Source: Cenococcum geophilum 1.58
Taxonomy: Eukaryota > Ascomycota > Dothideomycetes > Gloniales > Gloniaceae
DNA length: 64,000 bases
NCBI GenBank assembly: GCA_001692895.1
Contig: KV748243.1
Span: forward strand, 875,248 to 939,247
Direction of reading: 5' to 3'
How positions within the stretch are numbered: position 1 is the first letter of the stretch; each line of letters opens with the position of its first letter. Shown piece by piece: positions 1 through 10,201 of this stretch. Made by a program: the position numbers and the translations under genes. Below the pieces are notes generated by a model. It ran no database searches, was not told the origin of the DNA, and was given only the letters and a program-made list of their open reading frames with translations.

Positions 1-1316
1 TAAAAGACTGCGTAGATATTCCGGCGAAGGCTAAAATAGAGGGAGGTTTACGTTGCCGTGTTTACAGCAGGCTTCAAACCGTGGATCGCTAGGCTTTAAT
101 ATACTAACACGTTTATTAATCTAATGTAGGGCCGCGCAGAAGTTGTAGGCGACGTTTATAGGACCGAGATCTAGCTGCTCTATAAGGCGGACGGTAGTAG
201 GACCATGATCTAGCTGCTCCGCGATAGGGCGGACCGTAGTAGGTCGCGGCTGTATTAATGCGGGTAGTTGCGGCTGGATTAATATAGGCGGTCGCGGCTG
301 GATTGATACGGGCGGTATAAGGGAAGAAGCAGTGGTAGAAGCAGCAGCGGCAGCAGTAGCGGAAGCAGCAGCGGAAGTAGCAGTAGAAGTAGTAGGCTAC
401 AGAAGGTCCGCTAAAGGTCGTTGTCAGGACCGTCCCTTTCTCTTCTCCTATATATAGTTAGAAAGGTAGTAAGTAAAAAGAGTAAATAAAGGATTAACCC
501 TATAAGATGTATAGGTCTTATACGGAGCTCTACAATAGTTCGTTGTAAAGTTAGTAGAAGAGCGATACTGCCTACAGGCGGTGCAAAATATACAATCGGA
601 AGGCATTTAGGTAGTAGGTAGGAAGTAGTAACCTAGGGTAGTAATATAGAAGATATTCAAGCGGTAAGGGGTAGGAAGAGGTTATTAGGTTGCGAATTTG
701 CAGAGCCTATAAAGCTCCGTGCACGGCTCCTCTTTACTTTATAGAGCTCTTATAAGCTCTAGATCTACCTATCCTTAAGATATTTAAGTATAAAAGTAGT
801 ACTATATTAAAGCGCTTTATAAACTCTATAAATCCATCTAAATTTTAAATTTATTTACGTAGTATTAGGGGGTGTATCGTAAGTGCAAGTACGGATCGCG
901 ATTTAATGGGGTAGCACGGTCCTTACCACGTGACCAGCACCAATCTTCTCACCAATCTACGACCTCGCTCAAAATTAATTCAGTATATAGAAGATAGATA
1001 GAAGATGTTTTAGTGTTCGCGCACGGGCTACATTGCCTTAACGGTGCATGGGATAATCCTCATAAATCTGTATGAAATTTATATAGCGCCAAAGCGTGGT
1101 GTCCCACCTAATATAGTGCTAATATTGTATAAAAACCCCATTAATGCTCCTTCAATGCAAATGCCTTCCAATCCATGCGAACTTGAAACAGCAGCATTCT
1201 CCCAGCTCCCAGCTCATCTAAGAGTCTCGTTCCACTCACTCAAAGGTCTTTAGCCCTTGAAGCTCTACTCACGCAAAAGATAAGTAAGAAGAGACGGATC
1301 TATGATCGCAACCATT
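1..1316. repeat. Decayed TA-rich repeat sequence with short tandem repeats; no gene seen
   Basis: No convincing coding frame is present. The first 900 bases are rich in TA dinucleotides and in stop codons in all frames, as in RIP-mutated repeats. Two local tandem repeats are visible: a unit of about 40 bp containing gatctagctgctc (about 168-243) and a unit of about 28 bp containing gcggctggatt (about 243-310). A purine-rich AGC/AGT trinucleotide run lies at about 326-402. From about 900 to 1316 the composition returns towards normal and is probably the 3' flank of the transporter on the minus strand. I cannot assign the original element. Confidence 0.5.
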
Positions 1317-3830
1317 TCATGCGCCGCCACCGGGCAAGAGCTTCTTTCCCTTGACGCTCTTCAACTCCATCGCCCAGCTGACGAAAAACGCGATGCCGCC
1401 CGTGGCGATGGCGAGGATGAATGCCGAGGTAACGGCGTTAGTGTAGGCTTGCAGTACGCCAGGTAGCCATTGTGCGGGAACGACATCGCGAATGTGGGTT
1501 GCTCCGGCGCCGATTACGATTTTGGGATCTACGCCTGGGGCGAGTTTGAGGATGTCGTGGGAGAGCGAGTTTACGAAGATGTTTTGGGCAATGGAGATGG
1601 CAATGGCGCCGCCGAGCGAGTTGAAGAAAAATACTACAGCGTCTGGAGGGTGGGTTAGTCGATCCCATAATAAGCGAGGAAATATCATTAACGGTTGACG
1701 GTTTACGAGAGTAATACGGGGAGGAGATCGGGGAGATATAGGGGGATAGAGCTGCATTGAATAAATTTGAAAGGTATTGAGAGTGAACGTACTTCCTGTC
1801 GGCATGTCCTTATCTGATAGCACGACCTGCACAGCGATGAACGGAATTTGAACCCCTGCTCCCGCACCTGCGCCCGCTAGGATTTGATAGCCGAGCCATT
1901 TACCAGCGCCCGAGTTGACTTTTAGAGTATAGAGCATACCGGCACCAATACAGAAGACTACATGCTGTTAGTATTTACGTTGGTAGTTCAAGTGGGACTG
2001 GCAAGTTTATAGTGGGGCATACCTGCGCTGCTAAACCACATAAAGGGAGTATAATATCCAATCGCGGTGATGATCCCACCAATGACGACTGACGATAGGG
2101 TTATACTAACGAGGTAGGCGATAGTGCGAATGCCGGAACCCTCAGCTGTGGTGCCTTTACATGCTTGGAAGTAGAAAGGCAGGTAGAAAATGTGTCTGCT
2201 CAGCTGTTAGGATCTGGAATGGATAGGTCGTGGAGGTGAATTAAAACAACTAAAGTGCTATGACAAAATAGATATGAAAGTAGCCCACTTACGTATACAA
2301 TGCCATGGAGAAAAATGAGGTGAACAGAGAGCTCGCGAGAATCGTCCGCTGGCCAAGGATTTTGGGTGGTAATGTTGCTCGATCTCCTCGATAGACCTGC
2401 AGGCCGATGAAAATAATAATAAGCAAACCGAACCCCAGAATGCAGCCCCAAATCTTAGAATTATGCCACGGATACGTCGTACCACCCCATTGAAGGGCTA
2501 GAAGTAGGCAGACAATGGAGCAGATGAGGAAAAGTGCGCCAAGAAGGTCAATCTCTTTGATTCTGTCTTTCACGGACATGTAACTGTATTGTCTTTCTGG
2601 GTTTGTGAAAAAGAAAAATACAACAGCGAGGGAAATTCCACCAAACGGTAAATTGATCTGTGCAAAGATTAGCAAGACTTTCCGAAGGGCTTTGAATTGT
2701 CATACCCAGAAGCACCTGCTTGGATATTAGTTTGTTTAATCCAAAAACCTTTGCGTAGAACCTACCATCTCCATGATGCCTTATCTGTCAGGGCACCTCC
2801 AAGAATCGGGCCTACCACCGAAGCTATGCCAAACATACTTGCAAGCACTGCAATATAGATTGGCCTCTTTCGTAATGCCACGGAATAGCCAACGATGGTC
2901 ATGCCACCGGAGAACAATGCGGCTGCACCAGCACCAGCAACAGCTCGTCCCACAATGAACATTGGAGAGTTCCTTGCGGCTGCGCAGATAACGGAGCCAA
3001 CTGTAATACGAATGAGCCATGTTTATGTAGTATAAGGAGTGACATTTTGGATACTGGGACGCTAACGCGTTATAAAGTAGCTTCAATTACGCGAGAAATG
3101 CCCTAAGTAGAACACCCCGGGCGCCACAGTTGTACAAAGATCACCCTCAGCTGTTTCAAGGCCTTCTACGACTCGCAACGCGTATTGAATACTTCCAAAA
3201 ACACTGAAGCGTTCTCCTTTTTTGCAATTGAGGATTCTGAGACTCACCTTCGAAAAGTATCAATGCAAATAGATACGTCCATTTGACATCAAAATAGGTG
3301 TAGACCTTTCCAAACGACGGTTGTAGAGAACATGTCGTCAGTAGATATGACGAGCCGTACCAGCCGACATCCCCGAGACTATTGAAGGCGGTTGTAATTC
3401 GAGGAATGGCAGTGGCAATGATCGTGTTATCTAGAGCAATGATGAAAGTAGTCAAACACAAGCCTATTGTGAGAATTATTAGAGGGAGTCCCGTCAAGTA
3501 TTTGCTTTCATCGTCCTGATCCTCCTCCGCTGCTTCCCCGTCCCTGCTTGTAGGGACCTGGTCATCATCTTCCTGCTTTGTAGGTTCTTCGTTGGCATTG
3601 GGCGTCTCGGTGTGTTCGGCTGCGGATGGTTTCTTGTTCGCGGAAGTGAACTGGGGGCCTGAGCCTTGTGTGGGTGTGGCGCTATCTGCCTGAGCATTTT
3701 CATGGCCGGCCTTAACGGGCCTCTTCTGTTCTTCTTCTAGCTTGACGAACGGTGAGCTCTTGGATTTGGGCGCAGCCGTCTCATCCGTTATCGTCGACGT
3801 ATCGGGATCCGGGTGGCGGGTGCTAGACAT
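1317..3830 (-). CDS. MFS multidrug transporter, DHA2 (14-TM) family, seven exons
   Basis: Proposed exons on the minus strand: 3830-3248, 3000-2766, 2715-2706, 2657-2293, 2195-2023, 1957-1793, 1642-1317, giving 618 residues with all phases consistent. Residues 1 to about 105 are an acidic, Ser/Thr/Glu-rich cytoplasmic tail, longer than usual for the family. The first membrane helix follows, with the [12 protein letters not shown] signature of drug:proton antiporters. Later come the antiporter motif C ([14 protein letters not shown]), the DKASWRW loop, the INLPFGG segment and further hydrophobic helices. Closest in style to fungal TOXA-like efflux pumps, which export small molecules across the plasma membrane; the substrate cannot be read from sequence. 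The third exon is only 10 nt, and I chose it because it restores WCFWINLPFGG. An ATG 33 nt further upstream (3863) is an alternative start. A transposon sits about 330 bp upstream. Confidence 0.88.
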
Positions 3831-4150
3831 TGGCGAGTGCGTGTGTTTCGTAATAAAGCGCATGGAACTTGCCGTGTCGGTGGCCCCAGGCGAGTGGAGC
3901 GACAGTGGAAGTTGCCGTTAGGCAGGATGACAGTAAGATACAAAAAGAGCCAGACGTCCTCTTCTGATACCGTGTGCTAGAGGTGTTGTTTTCAGCAGCG
4001 ACTGTGGTTAAATTAAAGAGCGAAGGGTCCAGAACGCGCGCGCCGTCTCCTCCTTCACGTCCTCCACGCAACCTTCTCGTTATCCACGCCAGATAGCCGA
4101 GCACGGAAGGCGGTCTTTCCGGGTTGACGGTAGCACCATTGGCATCCACA

Positions 4151-4159
4151 CCTTGCCCA
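4151..4159. repeat. Left target-site duplication (9 bp)
   Basis: The 9-mer ccttgccca directly abuts the left inverted repeat of the 4160-5852 element. It recurs identically at 5853-5861 directly after the right inverted repeat. Confidence 0.88.
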
Positions 4160-5852
4160 TTACCTCAGCAAGCTCAGACCATAGAATCAATTAGCGGACA
4201 TACGTATATCCGCAAGCGGATATTGCTAACCTTTTTTGTCAAAAAGTTGATTCTATGGTCTGAGAGACTTTCGCAAGGTTTCTTAGGCGATCCGACTTAT
4301 TTTGTATGTAGAGCAGTCACCTTTTTCAACGAAATTGATCTACCACCCCACAACAGCTATCATCTTAGAAATACCGTTAAATTAATCCGCAGAAGCAGCT
4401 CTATAATCGATGAGTATATCTACTCCGTACGCCTCTACGATATCTAGTAAAAAGCGCCGCCGAACGGGCGATGTGTNTATTGAATCGCCTACANCCTACC
4501 CAAACAANAACCACCTAAGGACTTTAAGCTGCTTATTACTACTATTTTAGGGGGCTACAAACGTCTGCACGAATGTCTGCATGAACGTCTGTACAAACGC
4601 TACACAAATGCCTACACAAAGCTCTGCTCAAAGGTCTGCACGAAGGTCTGCACGAAGGTCTGCACGAAGGTCTGCACGAAGGTCTGCACGAAGGTCTGCA
4701 CGAAGCTTTACACGAAGCTCTGCGTACGGAGGCTCTGCACGAAGCTCTGCACGAAGGTCTGCGTACGGAGGCTTTACACGAAGCTCTGCGTACGGAGGCT
4801 TCTGCACGAGGCTTTGCGCGAAGCTCTGCGTACGGAGGCTCTGCGCGAAGCTTTGCGCGAAGCTCTGCACGAAGCTTTACACGAAGCTCTGCACGAAGCT
4901 TTACAGAAGCTCTGCACGAGGCTTTGCACGAAGCTCTACACGAGGCTTTGCACGAAGCTCTGCACGAAGCTCTGCACGAAGCTCTGCTCGAAGCTCTGCA
5001 CGAGGCTCTGCTCGAATATCTGCTCGAAGATCTGCTCGAAGCTCTGTCGAAGCTCTGTACGAGGCTCTGCTCGAAGCTCTGCTCGAAGCTCTGCATGAGG
5101 CTCTGCTCGAAGCTTTGCACGAGGCTCTGCACAATGCTCTGCAAGATGCTCTGCACGATGCTCTGCACGAAGAGACCCGCAGTGCGATTGAGGACGTTGC
5201 GGATAATCCATTCGGGACCGTCGCGCCCGCTCTATGGTACAACCTCTCCGAGCTCGAGTTTCCGGCACCTAATACGGTAGCGGCTGTTCTAGTATCTTGT
5301 TTAACCTTCTACCTCTCCGTCCTATAGGTTTTTGTAGCGGTATACTATAGGTTAGCTTAAATATCTATAACTTAGTAGTTGACGCGCAATAAGGTTTTAG
5401 TGGGTATTTATATACTATAATACAAACGCTATATATCCGCTAGGCTATAATAGGTTCTTTAGGGTGGCTATTATAGATCTATATAGGTTTTATATATATT
5501 AGTTAGCGTTTAATAAAGTTATATATAGTCACAGAATTGCTAATAACGCTTTTTTTTTTTTAACGAAAATGATCATAAGACCCAAAAATACCTAAGTAAT
5601 AAAAATAATATATTCTAAAAGCCTAGGTTCTGTTATATAATCGATCAACTTTGGGAAATAATATAAAATATTGGTGTTGAGTTATTCTAATATCCGCAAC
5701 CTCCGCAACGCGGATATCCGTGGATTTACTAAGAACTGTCGCGGAACACGCTCAGACGTGATACTGGTGGTGCATCACAAACGTAGTTAGTCAGCTTGCG
5801 GACCGATTGAAAATCCGCACCAACAGAATCACGTCTGAGCTTGCTGAGGTAA
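4160..5852. mobile_element. Non-autonomous TIR transposon, possibly Mutator-like, with foldback ends
   Basis: The ends are perfect 20-bp inverted repeats: ttacctcagcaagctcagac at 4160-4179 and its reverse complement at 5833-5852. They are flanked by a perfect 9-bp direct repeat (4151-4159 and 5853-5861). Each end also folds back on itself: 4173-4190 pairs perfectly with 4247-4264 (18 bp), and 5750-5762 pairs with 5828-5840 (13 bp). Short atatccgc/gcggatat hairpins lie inside both ends. The 9-bp duplication fits Mutator-like elements, which usually make 8-11 bp duplications; this class assignment is inference. No transposase frame is visible. The interior is mostly a 12-bp minisatellite plus TA-rich sequence, so the element would need a transposase supplied in trans. 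Confidence 0.85.
4560..5175. repeat. 12-bp minisatellite (gctctgcacgaa-type unit)
   Basis: About 50 units of a 12-bp repeat, consensus gctctgcacgaa. The left part is dominated by ggtctgcacgaa, the middle has 15-bp variants carrying gcgtacggag, and the right part has ctcgaa and cacgag variants. The unit contains no stop codon in several frames, so long spurious open frames occur on both strands (Ala-Leu-His-Glu or Arg-Ala-Ser-Cys repeats). I treat it as non-coding repeat DNA carried by the 4160-5852 transposon. A diverged array of the same unit in reverse orientation lies at about 50755-51075. Confidence 0.9.
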
Positions 5853-5861
5853 CCTTGCCCA
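5853..5861. repeat. Right target-site duplication (9 bp)
   Basis: Identical copy of ccttgccca immediately outside the right inverted repeat. Joining the two flanks at a single copy gives a plausible empty site. Confidence 0.88.
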
Positions 5862-6512
5862 ATACACTCCAATGAAACCTCTGGACTATCGCAGCTGAGC
5901 TCGCACCACTACGTTCACGGCAGGTCGTTACGTGTAATTTATTATCGACGCATTCGAGCACGGGGACTCGTTGCGACTGGCCCTGTTTTTAGGATTAATT
6001 CTCATCGCTAAGAAATCACCTCGCCCGGAAATTCCAGATCCGCCTCAACTTAGGGGCGGGCGCCTAGATTGATTGGAAGGTTTTTCCAGGCGAGCAGAGG
6101 CACCATTACATTTTTAACGGCTTAGCCCCTACCCTTTACGGACTGTCTTTGGCCCGATGTAAGACCAACTGTGTCCATGTGACGCTTCGATCTGGTAAAT
6201 TTGGCATTCCCGTCGTCGTCTTCATCTTCTCTGAAAACCCCACGGGATTCAGCATGTCAGCATCAGTGGTCGCACCGATATCAAAACCGCATGAGGAGAC
6301 TTCGCACATATACACGGCCCATTTTAGTTCGCAAATGTGTGCTAGAGGCATCCAGAGCCACTGAAGAGATTTTTAAATATAACATATGAAACGCATGCAG
6401 TCAGACTCCGAAGGATTGAAGATTTCATATTAACTTATAAGCTTCTGAGCTAATTGACGCAGAAATTACCGCAACCAGAAACCCGAGCATCGCAGGACAC
6501 CAGAAATGCATC
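5862..6512. other. Intergenic; no supported feature
   Basis: Normal composition. The short open frames here (up to about 70 codons on both strands) show no recognisable family, introns or codon pattern. Confidence 0.5.
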
Positions 6513-6986
6513 TCAGCTCCACTCGCTCATACTTGTCGAAAAAGAAAAAGTGGATGCAGTAACAGGTCCCCCATTGCGATGTCCAGATTTTCTAGTTTCC
6601 GCAACTCCAAACACCCGGACACCTTGAAAACCATCTAAAGCTGTTTGAAAACGAGACCTAAGTTCAACCATCCGTCTAGACCGTAACACCATGCTTCTTC
6701 TTGGACCCTTCACCGTCTCCTGGAAGCGCTCCCGCTCTGTGAAACTGTGTCAACGACGTTTCTTTGTTCCCATCGTCTTCTCTGTCGCTTTCGTGTTGCT
6801 AGATGTACTTACGTTACCTTCAGGCTGGCACCTAGAGCAGACATGTTCCATCCGCAGACTCTGCCAGATTTCGCCGCCGCTGCCGCCCGGACATGGTCTC
6901 TGAATGAGCTGCGCCGGGGCACAGAAGGCTGCAAACACGGTGGTCGTGTGGCCGCAGGGGTGAGTGTGAGCGTAGTAGCGGCACAT
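6513..6986 (-). CDS. Small Cys/His-rich fungal protein (C-x-H...CGH motif)
   Basis: Proposed exons 6986-6818 and 6736-6513 give 130 residues. The start MCRYYAHTHPCGH carries closely spaced Cys and His residues, followed by further Cys residues (APAQLIQRPC, CSRC) that could bind metal. After the intron comes a charged stretch (ERERFQETVKGPRR) and a Ser/Thr-rich tail. I chose donor GTAACG at 6817 and acceptor TTTCACAG at 6737 because they join CQPE to the long open second frame. The alternative donor GTAAGT 6 nt later leads quickly to a stop. This resembles a family of uncharacterised small fungal proteins beginning MCRxxxxxxxCGH, and a related reading frame lies at 16064. Function unknown. Confidence 0.55.
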
Positions 6987-9900
6987 TGTAGATCGATGTC
7001 GTTTGAGGCTACCAGCGGGCGGTTTCTGGGTGAGTCTCTGGAGAAACTCTTAAAAACTTGTAAAGTGACGGAAGGTGGCTGGATCGACGCGAAGCCACGT
7101 AAAATGAGATGGTATGATTATTTTCAGAATGTAGCAACAGTCGGAGGATTCTAAAAGGAGTTTTGGCTGCCTTAACGCAATTTGCAAACAGAGAAGCCCT
7201 GCTAGGGTTTAAGTGGAGCAGATGACAAGATGGAAACCGGTGTGGATGGAGCTTGATGACACGAGATGGTGTTCGCGTGATGATTGAGACAACTCCAAGT
7301 ATGCCAGTTCTTTATATACCCTGCCTCCTTACCATGGGAATCTATCACCTCTTCTCTTCGTAGTTGGGTGCATAGCCGTTGATTTGAAAATATTTGGATG
7401 AAACAATTGCTCTCCTACCTGTAATCTGGGTTCGCGTTATACGGAAACAGCCGAGCTAGGAACCACAATTTGAAATGTGACTGCAAAGCCTCGTTGTTTA
7501 AGGGTCTTGTAGAGTCCCATTAATGGTCGCTGCTACAGTCTGGGCACCTTTGAGGTTTCTTTGCAGGATTGGCCCTGCGCTTAGGCACAAAGCCCTGTTA
7601 CAAACATGACGGGAAGCTGCTTTAATTCAGTACAATGCGGCTCATGGGAGGCTCTTTGGAATACAATCGAGCGGTTGTTCGGCTGGATACATACGAGTCG
7701 AGACGTCTCTAAACGCGAAAACAAGATGGAAGCAAGTAGTAATGATGCCTGTAGCTTTTGAAGCTGGCAAACTCCCTAGTTACAAGGGGAACTCGTTTAA
7801 TTTTTTTTGGAACGTCATCCTCTAGCCATTCAGATTATCAAACATTTCTTGTGAACTACATGCCCAAAGAATTGAACTGCAATTTTTCGGCGAAGAGAGG
7901 GGAGGATCAGCAAGTATTCAGCAGTCGAGCCTTGGTTAGACTTCGTTAGTCGCCGCGGCCAGCTACCCGGCTACATGACTACGTCCTCTACTATGACGAT
8001 CCAGCCTTATTATTCAGACCCCGCGTGCTCCGAAGATAGCAAAGCGGGACGGAGCCAAGTCACAAGGCTGACGGCCAACTGCGTCCCTCTCTCAACCAAT
8101 AGGGGTTCATCTACACCGCCAATTGGAGAGGGGCTTTTTCCGATGCGAACTGCTGCGGTCTTGACCTCAATAGTCGCTACTTGACGCAGAAAACAAGCCC
8201 ATTACGGTCCGCTCGAATCAACCGCGCCAAGCCTGCCTTGTTGTCCCGTAAAACGGCCGTGGGGTCCACGAGCGCATACCGGGTTGCGGATGCGCTCCTT
8301 GGGCCGAATTGAGGAATTGAGGGGCAATTGATGCCGCTGGCCCTCGGATGGTTTGCGGCTGGCGGGAGAGAGGAGGCTGGGCTCCGGGAAAAGAAAGAAG
8401 CACGCCACTGGAGCCGTTTACTGTCGTGGCATTCCAGATGGGTGACACTGTCGTGGTGGTGCTATTTCGGCAGCAGCCAAGATGATTGTTGGGGGCACAG
8501 GCCTGATGCATGTAGGCGAACCTTCAGCCGTGGAAGGAATCTAGAGTCTGGGGTCTTCTTTTTTCTCTGTTGGCACTTGACTACTTGACTTGAAGGCGGC
8601 ATCGATCGCAAACACGATGACGATTCCAGCCCTCCCACTCAATGCCAGCCCTCAATTGCCAGCTGGCAACGACGCCCCGTTTCCCAGTCTGCTCTGGACT
8701 CTGAAGCCAGCGGCGGCAACAGAGGCCATGTTGGTGCGCATAAGACAAGTCTGTGCTGGTTTGGTTTAGCGGAGCCTTGACACGTAGCTCCCCAGCTGCA
8801 TATTGACGCAGGACCCGCTGCACCCCCCGTTCCCAGCGCGCCGGCAGATAGATTGTGGGATAATAGTAGCACAGCATCTTTCCTTCGCCTTCGTTTCCGA
8901 TTTTCCTTTCAGTCGCAATCGTTGTTGTACGCTGCGTGGGCGTTGCGGATTCCTCTCGTTTTCCTCACCACCAGCGGTTTAGTGTCGCGAGACTTCAGGA
9001 CGAGCCCGACCATCAAAACGGTGATCGACGAACAACACGAGCAACACCAGCGCCAGGCACGCCCCTCTCCTTTACTGCCCTGACCCTGTGCGCCGAGACA
9101 AAAACTTCCTCGCTTCAGGAAAGAATTCAGTCAGTGCATTGACCGCTTACTCACCGCCTGCCAACGTCACCATCTTTTTATATCGTTCCCTCGTCGTCGA
9201 TTGTCGATTGTCGTGTAGGTTTTGCCAGCAGGTCGCAATGCGTTGTCTAGAGGCTCAGATTTCCACTGCCCAGCCACCTTGCGCCCCGCCTCATGAGTGA
9301 CCTCTGCTAGTCCCGAGTGTACAAGTATTCGAGTCGCCTCGAGCTCGTTGCAGATACCATTGGCCCAACTGTAGTATCAGCCTGTCGTCTGTAGGCGAAT
9401 GGGAGGGCGTTAGTGATCGTTGCAGCATTACTGTCTTGCCTTGTCCATTTTGAGGTAAATGGGAGTCCTACGCACCATTAGACTCCGTCCAGCCATCAGC
9501 ATGCGTGCAACTACTGACATTTCTTGCAGATATTCCCCGGATAGATTTGGCGTTTGGATTGTCATTCCTTCAACTCCTGTACCATACCCTACAAATCCTA
9601 CGTACCGCATCCTCCCTCGCCGACGACATCACATCCCGACCTATCTTGTACCATAGTCTCTTTTGACGCCCTACCTAAACTTCCATTAATCCAACAAATC
9701 TCCGAGAAGCGCCTCGAAGCTCCGCCGCTCCCGGAAACCGTCAAATAATCAGCCTCTCCAGCCTCCCTGTACGGGTCAGGCCAGTAATCGCAAGACCAAG
9801 ACGTGCACGGTTGCTAAATTTCGACGTATCAACCATCAATAGCGGCTCGTAGTGGTGGACCCGCTACACGCCGTCATCTCACCGTCGGGGATCATCCGGC

Positions 9901-10201
9901 GCCTTGACCTGTCAACTGTCAACTCGATTCGACTTGTCGGGCGTATCTGGATTCGAGAGCCGCCTGCCATCTGAAATCGGGTCTGAATGGTATGTACATA
10001 TTTACCAACTGAGGCCTGACAGCCTGACAATGACCTCCTCTGCACTTCACCCCACAACCACAATGATCATCGTTTTAGTACTATTGTGCTTCTAGAAGTA
10101 GCTCAATGGCCTCAATAATCTATGAAGATCCTTTCGCCAGCTCCAGCCATGTCGTTTGGATCTCACTCCAAAACTGACCTTCCGAACTAGATCTCAGAAA
10201 G
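6987..10201. other. Long intergenic stretch and likely 5' leader of the 14-3-3-like gene
   Basis: I see no convincing gene in these 3.2 kb. From about 8870 to 10200 the plus strand is pyrimidine-rich (CT runs near 8877-8925) with many short upstream ATGs. This fits a long promoter and leader for the gene starting at 10202. A GTATGT at 9989 with downstream AGs could be a leader intron, but this is not certain. Confidence 0.4.

Noticed and set aside
3001..3247. Extra exon in the long first intron of the MFS gene, suggested by an open minus-strand frame at 2781-3086
   Set aside because: Joining 3248 directly to 3000 gives the family sequence [12 protein letters not shown] without gaps; the open frame is out of phase with the conserved domain.
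4542..5327. Long overlapping open frames on both strands (up to about 248 codons) of Ala-Leu-His-Glu or Arg-Ala-Ser-Cys repeats
   Set aside because: They arise because the 12-bp minisatellite unit has no stop codon in several frames. There is no start context, splice pattern or non-repeat domain.
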